A stretch of 64,000 bases of DNA, taken from the NCBI RefSeq assembly GCF_003425985.1, contig NZ_CP022985.1, positions 4,510,001 to 4,574,000 of the forward strand. Direction: 5' to 3'. The DNA comes from Mariniflexile sp. TRM1-10 (GTDB taxonomy: Bacteria; Bacteroidota; Bacteroidia; Flavobacteriales; Flavobacteriaceae). The notes under the pieces are model-generated. The model was not told the origin of the DNA. It made no database searches and saw only the letters and a list, made by a program, of their open reading frames with translations. Position 1 is the stretch's first letter; every line of letters starts with the position of its first letter. The translations under genes and the position numbers were made by a program. Of this stretch, positions 7,865 to 16,423 are shown in pieces.

Positions 7865-9274
7865 ATGACACAATATCACAGAGAAGAAGATATGATAGAG
7901 GAGATTACAGGAGGTGAATTTGAAAGAACCCCTGTGCCGCAATCAAAATTAAAAAGCTGGAAAAGTTTTCTTGGCATGTATGCTGGCGAGCATGCCGCTG
8001 GTACCGAATTTATGATTGGCCCCTTATTTTTAACTGCGGGTGTTAGTGCTTTCGATTTAATTATCGGACTTCTAGTTGGAAATTTATTAGCCGTATTATC
8101 TTGGAGATACTTAACTGCTGAAATTGCTGTTAAAAACAGATTAACCCTCTATTTTCAACTGGAAAAAATATGTGGTAAAAACTTAGTTACTGGCTACAAC
8201 ATTGCCAATGGTGTTTTGTTTTGCTTTTTAGCAGGTTCTATGATAACCGTGTCGGCAACTGCTGTTGGTATTCCTTTTGATATGCCCATGCCTAAGTTAA
8301 CAGATACACTCCCTAATGGTATTACTTGGGTTGTTATTGTACTTGTACTAGGTGCTGTAATATCCATTATAGCTGCTAGAGGTTACGATACGGTTTCAAA
8401 AGCTGCCAATTGGATGTCTCCTGTTATTGTAATTGCCTTTTTAGCCTGCGGTGTGGTAGCATTAAACCAATTGGGCGTTTCTAGCTTTTCTCAATTTTGG
8501 GATATTTGGGGTGAAGGCAGAGACCCATTTCCTGGGCAAATAAAATACACCTTTTGGCATGTTGTTATTTGGTCTTGGTTTGCCAATGCTGCTATGCATA
8601 TTGGTATGTCCGATTTATCAGTATTCCGTTTTGCTAAAAAAGCAAGTTCGGGGTGGACAACCGCTGCAGGTATGTATGTAGGTCATTATATGGCGTGGAT
8701 TGCTGCTTGTTTACTATATGCCGTTTATTTAAATTCACCTGAAGCTCAAGCCTTTTTATCAAACGGTGAAGCACCACCAGTAGCTCCCGGTCCGTTAGCT
8801 TATAACGCTATTGGTATTTTCGGAATTATTGCCGTTGTATTGGCCGGTTGGACAACTGCCAACCCAACCATTTACAGAGCTGGCTTAGCATTTCAAGCCA
8901 TCATCCCTAAACTTTCTACGTTTTGGGTAACGATTTTAGCTGGAACTATTGCAACCATAGCGGGTTTATTTCCTGCCTTTGCCATGAAATTATTAGACTT
9001 CGTTGCGCTATATGGCTTTATATTAGCTCCAGTTGGAGCCGTTATTGTTTTTGAACATTTCTTTTCAAAAAAATATGGCGTCATTAAAAATTACGCAGAA
9101 TACGCCAATATAAAATTCAATAAATCGGTATTACTGGCTTGGGCCATTAGCTTCGGTATATTTTATTCCATATCGCTTCAGTTTGATATTTTCTTATCGT
9201 TCGTAACATTACCCACCTGGTTATTATGTGGCGTGCTGTTCCTTGTTTTCAGTAAACAATTTCAAAAAAAGTAA
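7865..9274 (+). CDS. NCS1-family (cytosine/purine permease-like) transporter
   Basis: This 469-residue integral membrane protein has about 12 hydrophobic segments. Its N-terminus (WKSFLGMYAGEHAAGTEFMIGPL) and the TTANPTIYRAGLAFQ segment near residue 335 recall the NCS1 nucleobase:cation symporters. It is the last gene of the rhamnose operon, followed by a terminator. No other importer lies in the cluster, so it may carry the sugar or a product; the family is otherwise known for nucleobases and related rings. The family call rests on motif resemblance, and the substrate is inferred from context only. Confidence 0.75.
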   Translation: MTQYHREEDMIEEITGGEFERTPVPQSKLKSWKSFLGMYAGEHAAGTEFMIGPLFLTAGVSAFDLIIGLLVGNLLAVLSWRYLTAEIAVKNRLTLYFQLEKICGKNLVTGYNIANGVLFCFLAGSMITVSATAVGIPFDMPMPKLTDTLPNGITWVVIVLVLGAVISIIAARGYDTVSKAANWMSPVIVIAFLACGVVALNQLGVSSFSQFWDIWGEGRDPFPGQIKYTFWHVVIWSWFANAAMHIGMSDLSVFRFAKKASSGWTTAAGMYVGHYMAWIAACLLYAVYLNSPEAQAFLSNGEAPPVAPGPLAYNAIGIFGIIAVVLAGWTTANPTIYRAGLAFQAIIPKLSTFWVTILAGTIATIAGLFPAFAMKLLDFVALYGFILAPVGAVIVFEHFFSKKYGVIKNYAEYANIKFNKSVLLAWAISFGIFYSISLQFDIFLSFVTLPTWLLCGVLFLVFSKQFQKK

Positions 9275-9301
9275 TACAAAAATAAATTCTATCTAAATAC
9301 G

Positions 9302-9337
9302 AATCCGTAAGCAGAAATGTTTACGGATTTTTTATTT
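9302..9337 (+). terminator. Terminator closing the rhamnose operon
   Basis: AATCCGTAA pairs perfectly with TTACGGATT over a 10-base loop and is followed by a T-rich tail. It lies 27 bp after the permease stop codon and separates the rhamnose operon from the galactose genes. Confidence 0.85.
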
Positions 9338-9371
9338 CCATACTACATATAGCATTTTAATTTTCACTTAG

Positions 9372-9379
9372 TATATTTG
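9372..9379 (+). promoter_or_regulatory. -7 element of the gal operon promoter
   Basis: TATATTTG fits the Bacteroidota TAnnTTTG consensus. It is 87 bp upstream of the epimerase gene and is the only such match between the preceding terminator and that gene. No convincing -33 TTG was seen, so the call is moderate. Confidence 0.45.
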
Positions 9380-9400
9380 CAAAATTCTTATCAACCAAAC

Positions 9401-9449
9401 GAACTTGTTTAAATTTTTTAGCCAATTGAGAAAAGTTTAAACGAATTCA
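9401..9449. repeat. Collapsed terminal-inverted-repeat pair in the gal leader
   Basis: GAACTTGTTTAAATTTTTT at 9401-9419 faces AAAAGTTTAAACGAATTC at 9431-9448, separated by 11 bases. Both arms resemble the ends of the 216 bp element at 13850-14065, but almost nothing lies between them. In RNA they would form a strong hairpin in the 5' leader just before the TTG start of the epimerase gene. Confidence 0.55.
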
Positions 9450-9465
9450 ACTAAGACATTCTATA

Positions 9466-10362
9466 TTGTACACTATAAAACACATTTTAAATACATCTAA
9501 TGATTTAGATTTTATTGAAGTTGAAAACCCAGAAAAAGTATGTTATGCAAAAATTTGCGTCAACCAAGGCGCCAGTTTACAGGAATTAAAACTTGATGGT
9601 AAAACCATTATTGAAGATTTATCCCCTTTAACATATAACAATACCTACGCATCGTCAATATTATTTCCGTTTGCTAACCGAATAAAAGATGGAAAATACA
9701 CGTATGATGGTAAAGAATTTCAATTTCAAATTAATGAAACGGGCAACAACAATGCCTTACATGGTTTGGTTTTCAATAAAACATTCCAAATAGTTAAACA
9801 AGAACAAACTGAACATTTTGCTTCCATTACATTATTATATAATGAAGACAAGGAATCTGTCGGCTTTCCATACACCTACTCCATTCAGCTTGAATATATT
9901 ATAAAAAAAGATTCGGTAGATGTTAATGTGTTAGTTAAAAATACTGATGCCAAAACATTTCCATTTACTCTTGGCTGGCATCCCTATTTTAGTAGCAGCG
10001 ACTTATTTAATAGCACACTTAATTTTGAGAGCAACAAACAACTCGTTTTTGATGAGCGTTGTATAACTACTGGCATTGTCGATATTAACAATGAACCTCA
10101 TTTTGAGATAAAAGACAAAAAATTAGATGATTGCTTTATTTTAAATTCCAACCAAACACAATTTAACACACCAGATTATAAGCTTTTAATAAGCGCTTCT
10201 TCCAAAGAGAATTTTTTACAAATTTATACGCCGCCAAAAGTGAATACGATTGCTATAGAACCAACTACAGGTGTATCAGACAGCTTTAACAACAACATGG
10301 GTTTACAAACCTTAAAACCTAATGAAGAGTATCAAGTAAATTGGAACCTTAGGTTAATATAA
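9466..10362 (+). CDS. Aldose 1-epimerase family protein (GalM-like)
   Basis: The 298-residue protein has the galactose mutarotase beta-sandwich pattern: FPFANRI early, NALHGLVFNK with the first catalytic His, GWHPYF with the second, and a catalytic Glu in IEPTTGVSDS near the end. It would interconvert alpha and beta galactose ahead of the kinase. The only reasonable start is TTG at 9466, because no in-frame ATG occurs until late in the gene. It is 15 bp upstream of galK, so galM-galK-galT form one operon. Confidence 0.88.
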   Translation: MYTIKHILNTSNDLDFIEVENPEKVCYAKICVNQGASLQELKLDGKTIIEDLSPLTYNNTYASSILFPFANRIKDGKYTYDGKEFQFQINETGNNNALHGLVFNKTFQIVKQEQTEHFASITLLYNEDKESVGFPYTYSIQLEYIIKKDSVDVNVLVKNTDAKTFPFTLGWHPYFSSSDLFNSTLNFESNKQLVFDERCITTGIVDINNEPHFEIKDKKLDDCFILNSNQTQFNTPDYKLLISASSKENFLQIYTPPKVNTIAIEPTTGVSDSFNNNMGLQTLKPNEEYQVNWNLRLI

Positions 10363-10377
10363 TTTCAAAAACATAAA

Positions 10378-11526
10378 ATGAATTCAACATTAATTAGCAA
10401 AGTAAAAGATAGTTTCATTAATAAATTTAATGCCAACCCATTGATGATTTTTTCACCTGGAAGAATCAACATTATTGGCGAACATACCGATTATAACGAT
10501 GGTTTTGTATTTCCAGCAGCAGTAGATAAAGGCATTGTTGCTGCGTTTCATAAAAGTGATGCCAAAGTATCTACAGCCTATGCCATTGACATGAACGAAA
10601 GTATAACGTTTGAATTAGACAAACTAAAACCCTCATCTGAAGGCAGTTGGGAAAACTATGTTTTGGGTGTTGTTGCCGAAATGCAAAACAAAAATAAAGT
10701 GGTTGGAAATTTTAACATTGCCTTCAGTGGTGATATTCCCGCGGGTTCTGGTATGTCTTCTTCGGCAGCCCTGGAAAATAGTGTGGTGTTTGGTTTAAAC
10801 GCACTTTTTAATTTAGGATTGTCTAAAACCGAAATGATTCTAATCTCGCAAAGAGCCGAACATAATTATGTAGGTGTCAATTGTGGTATTATGGATCAAT
10901 ACGCCAGTATGTTTGGTATTGAAAACAATGCACTATTATTAGATTGCAGAACGGTAGAAGCGACACCATTTGAAATTAATTTTAAAGACCACGAACTTAT
11001 TTTAATAAACACGAATGTAAAACATAGTTTATCTGATAGCGCTTATAACGATAGACGCTCAGCTTGTGAAAATATTGCTTCATTATTGGGCATCAAGGCA
11101 TTAAGAGATGCAACCGAAGCCGATTTACTTACAATTAAAGACCAAGTTACGCCTGAAAACTATCAAAAAGCATTATATGTTGTTCAAGAAAACAATCGTG
11201 CCATAAAAGCGTCGCAAGCCATGCTTGATGGTGATTTAGAAACTTTAGGCGCTTTAATTTATGGTTCTCACGAGGGCTTGTCCAAACAGTACAAAGTAAG
11301 TTGTGACGAATTGGATTTTCTTGTAGAGCAAGCCAAATTAAACGCACATATTTTAGGTGCAAGAATGATGGGCGGTGGCTTTGGAGGCTGTACTATAAAC
11401 TTGATTTCTAAAAATGCTGTGGAAGCTTTTAAAACAACTGTCTCTAAAGCTTATAAAGCTAAATTTAATAAGGACTGCTCCATCTATGCCGTTAAACTGT
11501 CTAACGGAACGCATGTAATTAAATAA
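10378..11526 (+). CDS. galK: Galactokinase
   Basis: The 382-residue GHMP kinase phosphorylates galactose to galactose 1-phosphate. It shows the galactokinase signature GRINIIGEHTDYNDG near residues 28-42, the ATP-binding PAGSGMSSSAALE near 121-133, and the third GHMP motif MMGGGFGGCTINL near 325-337. Length and motif order are normal for the family. It is preceded by the epimerase (15 bp) and followed by galT (16 bp), making the Leloir pathway operon lacking only galE here. Confidence 0.96.
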   Translation: MNSTLISKVKDSFINKFNANPLMIFSPGRINIIGEHTDYNDGFVFPAAVDKGIVAAFHKSDAKVSTAYAIDMNESITFELDKLKPSSEGSWENYVLGVVAEMQNKNKVVGNFNIAFSGDIPAGSGMSSSAALENSVVFGLNALFNLGLSKTEMILISQRAEHNYVGVNCGIMDQYASMFGIENNALLLDCRTVEATPFEINFKDHELILINTNVKHSLSDSAYNDRRSACENIASLLGIKALRDATEADLLTIKDQVTPENYQKALYVVQENNRAIKASQAMLDGDLETLGALIYGSHEGLSKQYKVSCDELDFLVEQAKLNAHILGARMMGGGFGGCTINLISKNAVEAFKTTVSKAYKAKFNKDCSIYAVKLSNGTHVIK

Positions 11527-11542
11527 ATAAAACTCTTTTAAA

Positions 11543-12562
11543 ATGAACACCGACTTACAAGATTATTCACATAAACGCTATAATATATTAACAGGTGAAT
11601 GGGTTTTAGTATCACCACACCGAGCTAAACGCCCATGGCAGGGTCAAAACGAAGCTGTTTCCAACGCTGTTAGACCAGCTTACGATGCTAGTTGTTACTT
11701 ATGCGCCGGAAACACCCGAATTAATGGCGAAGAAAACCCAAAATATGAAGACGTATTTGTTTTTACCAACGATTTTGCTGCGCTTCAAACAGAATCTAAA
11801 AACTTTAATGTCAATGATGGCTTATTAATTGCACAAAGCGAACAAGGCATCTGTAAAGTGATTTGCTTTAGTCCGGACCACTCTAAAAGTTTGGCCGATA
11901 TGGATGCTAAGGATATTGAGAAAGTGGTTTTCGCATGGCAGAAAGAATACGCCGAACTTGGTAGCAATCCCCTTATAAATTACGTTCAGATTTTTGAAAA
12001 CAAAGGCGCCGTTATGGGTTGTAGCAATCCACACCCACATGGCCAAATCTGGAGCCAAACCACGTTACCTAATGAAGTTGACAAAAAAGACCAACAACAA
12101 CGTGCTTATTATGACAAAAATAAATCGAGCCTATTAGGTGACTACATTCAACAGGAATTAACAAAGCAAGAACGTATTATTTTTGAAAATGATAGGTTTG
12201 TGGTACTTGTTCCGTTTTGGGCCATTTGGCCTTTTGAAACCATGATCGTTCCTAAACAGCAGCAGCAAAGCATCTCAGATTTAAAAGGCAATGACTCATT
12301 CCTTTTTGCTGAAGCCATTTCTGTAATAACCAAAGCTTATGATAAATTGTTTAATACCTCATTTCCTTATTCCAGTGGGATTCATCAAGCACCAACCAAC
12401 GGAAAAGATAACAACCATTGGCATTGGCACATGAGTTTTTATCCGCCTCTATTACGTAGCGCAACCGTAAAGAAATTTATGGTTGGTTACGAAATGTTTG
12501 GGTCGCCACAACGCGATATTACACCCGAAATTGCTGCCCAAAAATTAAGAGAACTTATATAG
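11543..12562 (+). CDS. galT: Galactose-1-phosphate uridylyltransferase
   Basis: The 339-residue HIT-superfamily enzyme exchanges UMP between UDP-glucose and galactose 1-phosphate. The active-site segment NPHPHGQIW with the nucleophilic His is near residues 161-169, and the zinc-binding CYLC is near 51-54. HWHWHMSFYPPLLRS near the C-terminus is also conserved. It is the last gene of the gal operon. A hairpin follows 17 bp after the stop. Confidence 0.96.
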   Translation: MNTDLQDYSHKRYNILTGEWVLVSPHRAKRPWQGQNEAVSNAVRPAYDASCYLCAGNTRINGEENPKYEDVFVFTNDFAALQTESKNFNVNDGLLIAQSEQGICKVICFSPDHSKSLADMDAKDIEKVVFAWQKEYAELGSNPLINYVQIFENKGAVMGCSNPHPHGQIWSQTTLPNEVDKKDQQQRAYYDKNKSSLLGDYIQQELTKQERIIFENDRFVVLVPFWAIWPFETMIVPKQQQQSISDLKGNDSFLFAEAISVITKAYDKLFNTSFPYSSGIHQAPTNGKDNNHWHWHMSFYPPLLRSATVKKFMVGYEMFGSPQRDITPEIAAQKLRELI

Positions 12563-12579
12563 GAAACCATACTTTTAAC

Positions 12580-12613
12580 TTGAGTTCGACATAAGGATTG
12601 AACTCAAATTTAT
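12580..12613 (+). terminator. Hairpin after galT
   Basis: TTGAGTTC pairs with GAACTCAA across a 12-base loop, followed by an AT-rich tail rather than a clean T run. It probably ends the gal transcript. Confidence 0.5.
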
Positions 12614-12936
12614 ATCAAAGTGTGCTTCGACAGGCTTGACTAACTACGCTTCACAAAGCCAATTTAAACCCTATGTTGTCAGACTGAGCTTGTCGAAGTC
12701 CATTACTGATACTTCTTTCGATAGCTTTGATAGGCTCATACTTCGACAAAGCCTGTGCTGAGCTTGTCGAAGTGCTCTGTATGACAGGCTGTTTTAATAC
12801 CATTTCCTTTCTCTTTCTTAATAGTTTGTCCAAGTCCTAATTATCAACATTATTGTTTATTTGTTGATTCATTGATTTGACTATTTACTAGTGATTATTA
12901 TTCATCGTTAATTGCTAATTGTCAATTGTTAACTTA
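12614..12936. repeat. Intergenic dispersed repeats of the TGTCAGACTGAGCTTGTCGAAG type
   Basis: At least three pieces of one dispersed repeat lie here: TGTCAGACTGAGCTTGTCGAAG at about 12678-12699, and further CTTCGACA and TGAGCTTGTCGAAG pieces near 12624 and 12751-12774. Related copies occur near 20900, 24410, 24565 and 55550. A word-like low-complexity tract (ATTGTT, GATT, GTTAATTG) fills 12840-12935. I see no gene; a 60-codon frame here is made of repeat sequence. Confidence 0.6.
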
Positions 12937-13257
12937 TTAAAGTATAATTATTAAAAGTAAAATGATGATAATGGCACCCGATGAAATATAAAGACCATTT
13001 CCAGCGGCTCTTAGATCTTTCTTGATTGTTCGTACTTCTCTACGGAGTTCCTTTCTTTCAGATCTACTTAAAGTCGATTTGTCTAAGGCTTTGATTTCTT
13101 CTAAACGATTCAACATCACTTTAACTTCGGCAGGAATTTCAGCTGGAGCTGGAGTTGGAGCTGTTGTATTAATTGGTGCGTTTTCAGCAGCCATCACTGT
13201 GTTTGGGAATGCTGCCAATGACGATACCATTAACAACAAAATGACTATTTTTTTCAT
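12937..13257 (-). CDS. Small secreted or membrane-anchored protein, function unknown
   Basis: The 106-residue protein has a signal peptide (MKKIVILLLMVSSLAAFPNTVMAA), an alanine/proline-rich linker, a charged helical region around residues 45-85 rich in Lys, Arg and Glu, and a very hydrophobic C-terminal segment (IIIILLLIIIL) preceded by SSGA. It could sit in the inner membrane with the helical part in the periplasm. I do not recognise a named family. It stands alone, with repeats downstream and the thioesterase gene diverging from its start. Confidence 0.7.
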   Translation of the reverse strand: MKKIVILLLMVSSLAAFPNTVMAAENAPINTTAPTPAPAEIPAEVKVMLNRLEEIKALDKSTLSRSERKELRREVRTIKKDLRAAGNGLYISSGAIIIILLLIIIL

Positions 13258-13445
13258 AATACCTTGATTTATACGATTATTTAATCTTATAAAGATACAT
13301 GATATTAACTTATGAATGTTATAACATTCTTAATACCTCTTATATAATTCAAACTTTAAACAGAATTTTAAGAGATTTATTAAACACGAATTTTTTATCT
13401 TTCGTATTGAACTCATTTAAATTTTATCATAAAACTTAAAACCAA

Positions 13446-13832
13446 ATGCAAACTTTTGAAACGACCCTAGTAGTGACCCAAAACGATTTAGACGAACTTA
13501 ACCATGTTAACAACATTATGTATGTAGAATGGGTACAAGATGTTGCCAAAGCCCATTGGCTGAAGAATGCATCATCAAAGATTATAGATGACTATCATTG
13601 GATCATGCTGTCCCATTACATAGAATACAAAAGTCCGGCATTGTTAAACGATGTTATTACACTTAAAACCTATGTAATAAATTCTGAAGGCGTTACAACA
13701 ACCCGTATGGTTGAAATATATAAGGACTCCGATAAATTACTGGCAAAATCTGAAACCACTTGGTGTTTAATAAACAGCCAAACAAAACGTCCTGCACGAA
13801 TTACTCCCGAAATAATGGATTTATTTAGCTAA
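13446..13832 (+). CDS. Acyl-CoA thioesterase, 4HBT hotdog family
   Basis: The 128-residue protein has the 4-hydroxybenzoyl-CoA thioesterase pattern. The N-terminal DLDELNHVNNIMYVEWVQD has the Asp/Asn-His region typical of YbgC and FadM types, followed by a SHYIEYKSPALLNDVI strand segment. It should hydrolyse an acyl-CoA thioester in the cytoplasm; the acyl chain cannot be told. Length is usual for a single hotdog domain. It stands alone, with a 216 bp inverted-repeat element starting 17 bp after its stop. Confidence 0.85.
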   Translation: MQTFETTLVVTQNDLDELNHVNNIMYVEWVQDVAKAHWLKNASSKIIDDYHWIMLSHYIEYKSPALLNDVITLKTYVINSEGVTTTRMVEIYKDSDKLLAKSETTWCLINSQTKRPARITPEIMDLFS

Positions 13833-13849
13833 ATAACCAATCCAGATAT

Positions 13850-14065
13850 TGAACTCGTTTAAACTCTTCATAATTAGCTAAAATTGTCCTTTTGCATTCG
13901 CTTTTTGTCTTTTCTTCCTTCCGTAGCCCTGCTATGCAACTCAAAAAAGCCTTCAACCGAACACAGGGCGGAGCGTAAAAATACCCCAGCGGGTTATTTT
14001 AGCGAACGAGCCAGCTGGCGTAAGGTTAAATTTTCGCTTTAATCAAAAAAGTTTAAACGAGTTCA
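13850..14065. repeat. MITE-like element with perfect 16 bp terminal inverted repeats
   Basis: TGAACTCGTTTAAACT at 13850-13865 is repeated exactly inverted at 14050-14065. The 216 bp between and including them hold no gene. Inner sequence shares pieces with the elements at 25052-25213 and 33567-33746 (TAAAAT..GTCC, then CTGCTATGC..CTCAAAAA), so these are related subfamilies. It fills almost the whole gap between the thioesterase and the beta-helix lipoprotein. Transfer by a transposase acting in trans is possible; a folded RNA role is the alternative. Confidence 0.7.
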
Positions 14066-14113
14066 CTATACTATCAAAACAAAAGTTATATTTTTGGAGT
14101 ATATTGATTTTTT

Positions 14114-15676
14114 ATGAAGCGCAGTTTATACTTTCTATCCACAGTAGTTTTTTTAATACTTTGGAGTTCTTGCAGAAATGATTTTGAGTTTTCGCCAAAT
14201 ACCGGAAACCTTGAATTTTCAAAAGACACCGTTTATTTAGATACCGTTTTTACCAATATTGGCTCCAGCACCTATAATCTAAAAGTTTACAATAGAGGCA
14301 ATAATGATATTATGATTCCTTCCATAAGGCTCGCCCTAGGAGATGCTTCCAACTACCGCTTAAACGTAGATGGTATTGCTGGAAAAACATTCGAAAACAT
14401 CCCAATTCTAGCCAAAGACAGCTTGTTTATTTTTGTTGAAACAACCATAGATATTACTAATTTTGCGAATCTTGATGGCAAATTTTTATACACCGATCAA
14501 ATAGAGTTTGATGCAGGCAGTAATCTTCAGAAAGTAGAACTTGTCACCTTGGTACAAGATGCTGTTTTTATTTATCCCGATAGAGACAACACCACAAAAG
14601 TTATAGAAACCCTTAAATTAGATATCAACGGCGACACCGTAGAAACCGATATTCAAGGGCGTGAATTGCTCCCCGAAGAACTGACTTTCACAAACGAAAA
14701 GCCTTATGTTATTTATGGTTTTGCTGCTGTACCAAGTGGTGAAACTTTAACTATTGAAGCTGGTGCGCGTGTGCATTTTCATTCAGAATCTGGACTTATT
14801 GTAAGCGAAGGTGCCTCTCTGCAAGTTAATGGTGATGTAAGCAGCGATCCCGAACTTTTAGAAAACGAAGTTATTTTTGAAAGCGACCGCTTGGAACCCG
14901 ATTTTGCTAATGTTTCTGGACAATGGGGCGTTATTTGGTTGTTTGATGGCAGTATAAACAACAGTATAAACTACGCCACCATAAAAAATGCCACCATTGG
15001 TATTTTATGCGATGGTAATCCCAATATAGCTACCGAAAAATTAAAAATAACCAATTCGCAAATTTACAATTCCAGTAGTTTTGGCATTTTAGGACGAAAC
15101 ACCTCTATTACAGGCGAAAATGTGGTAATTAACAACTGTGGGCAATCGGCATTTGCTGGGACTTTTGGAGGTAAATACAATTTCACACATTGTACCATTG
15201 CCAATTATTGGAGTGGCTCTAGAGAATTCCCCGCGCTTTTATTGAATAATTTTATTACTGACGCTGATGACACTGCCATTGTAACCGATTTAACCCAAGC
15301 CAATTTCAACAATTGCATCATCTACGGAAACGACAATCCTGAGATTCTTTTAGATGAAATTGAAGACGACGCAGTTGTTTTCAACTTTAAATTTACCAAT
15401 TGTCTCATTCGTTTTGATAGTCGAAACACGAATTTTACAGGTGCTAATTACGATATAAACGATCCCACACATTATGAGGGTACTATTTTTAATCAAGACC
15501 CACATTTTAAAGACGCTAATAAAAACATGCTTATAATAGGTGAAGATTCTGCTGCCATAAATAAAGGATTAGCAAGCTTTGCAACCCAAGTACCGTTTGA
15601 TATTTTAAATGTAAACAGAACATCAGCACCCGATATTGGAGCTTATCAGCATATTGTTTTTCCTGTGGAGGATTAA
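14114..15676 (+). CDS. Lipoprotein with right-handed beta-helix, function unknown
   Basis: The 520-residue protein begins with a type II signal peptide ending in LWSSC at residues 16-20, so it is a lipoprotein of the cell envelope. Residues about 25-130 look like an Ig-like anchor domain (TVFTNIGSSTYNLKVYN). Residues about 200-450 are rich in short Asn-containing turns such as ITNSQIYNSS and ATIKNATIG, as in right-handed parallel beta-helices. The C-terminus PDIGAYQH resembles the end motif of many secreted beta-helix proteins. No catalytic motif is recognised. A TATTTTTG -7 element lies at 14089-14096. Confidence 0.75.
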   Translation: MKRSLYFLSTVVFLILWSSCRNDFEFSPNTGNLEFSKDTVYLDTVFTNIGSSTYNLKVYNRGNNDIMIPSIRLALGDASNYRLNVDGIAGKTFENIPILAKDSLFIFVETTIDITNFANLDGKFLYTDQIEFDAGSNLQKVELVTLVQDAVFIYPDRDNTTKVIETLKLDINGDTVETDIQGRELLPEELTFTNEKPYVIYGFAAVPSGETLTIEAGARVHFHSESGLIVSEGASLQVNGDVSSDPELLENEVIFESDRLEPDFANVSGQWGVIWLFDGSINNSINYATIKNATIGILCDGNPNIATEKLKITNSQIYNSSSFGILGRNTSITGENVVINNCGQSAFAGTFGGKYNFTHCTIANYWSGSREFPALLLNNFITDADDTAIVTDLTQANFNNCIIYGNDNPEILLDEIEDDAVVFNFKFTNCLIRFDSRNTNFTGANYDINDPTHYEGTIFNQDPHFKDANKNMLIIGEDSAAINKGLASFATQVPFDILNVNRTSAPDIGAYQHIVFPVED

Positions 15677-15700
15677 TTAAGTCAATTTAACTAAACAATC

Positions 15701-15813
15701 TGCTAATCGATGTAAGAAAAATTAATTATATTTATCAAAAACAGCAAGAAACTTACTATATACTTACTTATTTACGGGATATGAGTAATAAATGTTGTTA
15801 TATAACGAGTTAC
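15701..15813 (+). repeat. Cassette-leader repeat, copy 1
   Basis: About 110 bp starting TGCTAATCGATGTAAG and ending GTTATATAACGAGTTACC. Nearly the same sequence occurs at 16291-16404 and 17027-17140, always same-strand and ending about 24 bases before a small gene. It contains TTACT..AGTAA and GTTATATAAC inverted repeats. This first copy lacks the GTGACTTCGTAGCAATA block found ahead of copies 2 and 3, as expected at the edge of an array. Confidence 0.85.
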
Positions 15814-15835
15814 CTGCAAGCTGAAAACCGAACTT

Positions 15836-16234
15836 ATGGAAAAAATTGGAACAATAATTTTACTACTGATTTCGGCAAATATCTTTGGCCAAAATCTATC
15901 TGGATGTGGTATTGATAATAATCCAAAACTAACTCAAACGGAATCTGAATATCTGAACGCATATCTGATCGAAAAACGAAACGGATTTGATTTTAAAAAT
16001 AAAAAAGTGATTTTTATTACTGGAAATAGTGGAAATCAAATCGGAACGAAAAAAGAGTACTTTGATTATATAAAAAAGTGGAATAAAAAAAACTCAAAAG
16101 TAGCTACCGGAATTGAAATTCTGACCGATGAGCAAAAAATAGAATCTGACGGATACGATGTTATCGTGACTTATTGGGTTAAGGTTTTGACAAAAAAACG
16201 GAAAAGAAAAATATTGAACGAAATAAAAGCCTAG
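15836..16234 (+). CDS. Small exported protein of unknown function (array gene 1)
   Basis: The 132-residue protein has a signal peptide (MEKIGTIILLLISANIFGQ) with a likely SPI cleavage after GQ. The mature part is basic, with one central hydrophobic strand (KKVIFITGNSG) and a lysine-rich C-terminus ending VLTKKRKRKILNEIKA. I recognise no family. It follows repeat copy 1 by 24 bp, and its stop codon touches the next repeat block at 16234. AT-rich with many Lys and Asn codons, like the other two genes of the array. Confidence 0.65.
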   Translation: MEKIGTIILLLISANIFGQNLSGCGIDNNPKLTQTESEYLNAYLIEKRNGFDFKNKKVIFITGNSGNQIGTKKEYFDYIKKWNKKNSKVATGIEILTDEQKIESDGYDVIVTYWVKVLTKKRKRKILNEIKA

Positions 16235-16404
16235 GTGGAGTCCGTGACTTCGTAGCAATATTAAAATATATAAGAAACTTCATTTTATACTGTTAATTGA
16301 CGTAAGAAAAATTGATTATATTTATCAAAAACAGCAAAAAACTTACTATATACTTATTTATTTACGAGATATGAGTAATAAGTGTTGCTATATAATGAGT
16401 AAGC
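16234..16404 (+). repeat. Cassette-leader repeat, copy 2, with 5' GTGACTTCGTAG block
   Basis: GGTGGAGTCCGTGACTTCG followed by TAGCAATA (16234-16260) starts at the stop codon of array gene 1. An AAGAAACTT stretch follows, then the leader repeat from 16291 to 16404, about 90 percent like copy 1 by eye. GGAGTC and GACTTC make a small imperfect hairpin. The block recurs at 16980 ahead of copy 3, so the full unit is roughly 160-170 bp. Confidence 0.85.
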
Positions 16405-16423
16405 CACAATTTGAAAAAAATTT

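Noticed and set aside
12651..12833. 60-codon minus-strand frame after galT
   Set aside because: It is made of the dispersed TCGAAG/CTGAGC repeat and shows no conserved protein pattern.
13022..13267. 81-codon plus-strand frame opposite the small membrane protein gene
   Set aside because: The opposite strand encodes a clear signal peptide, helical part and C-terminal membrane segment; this is its shadow.
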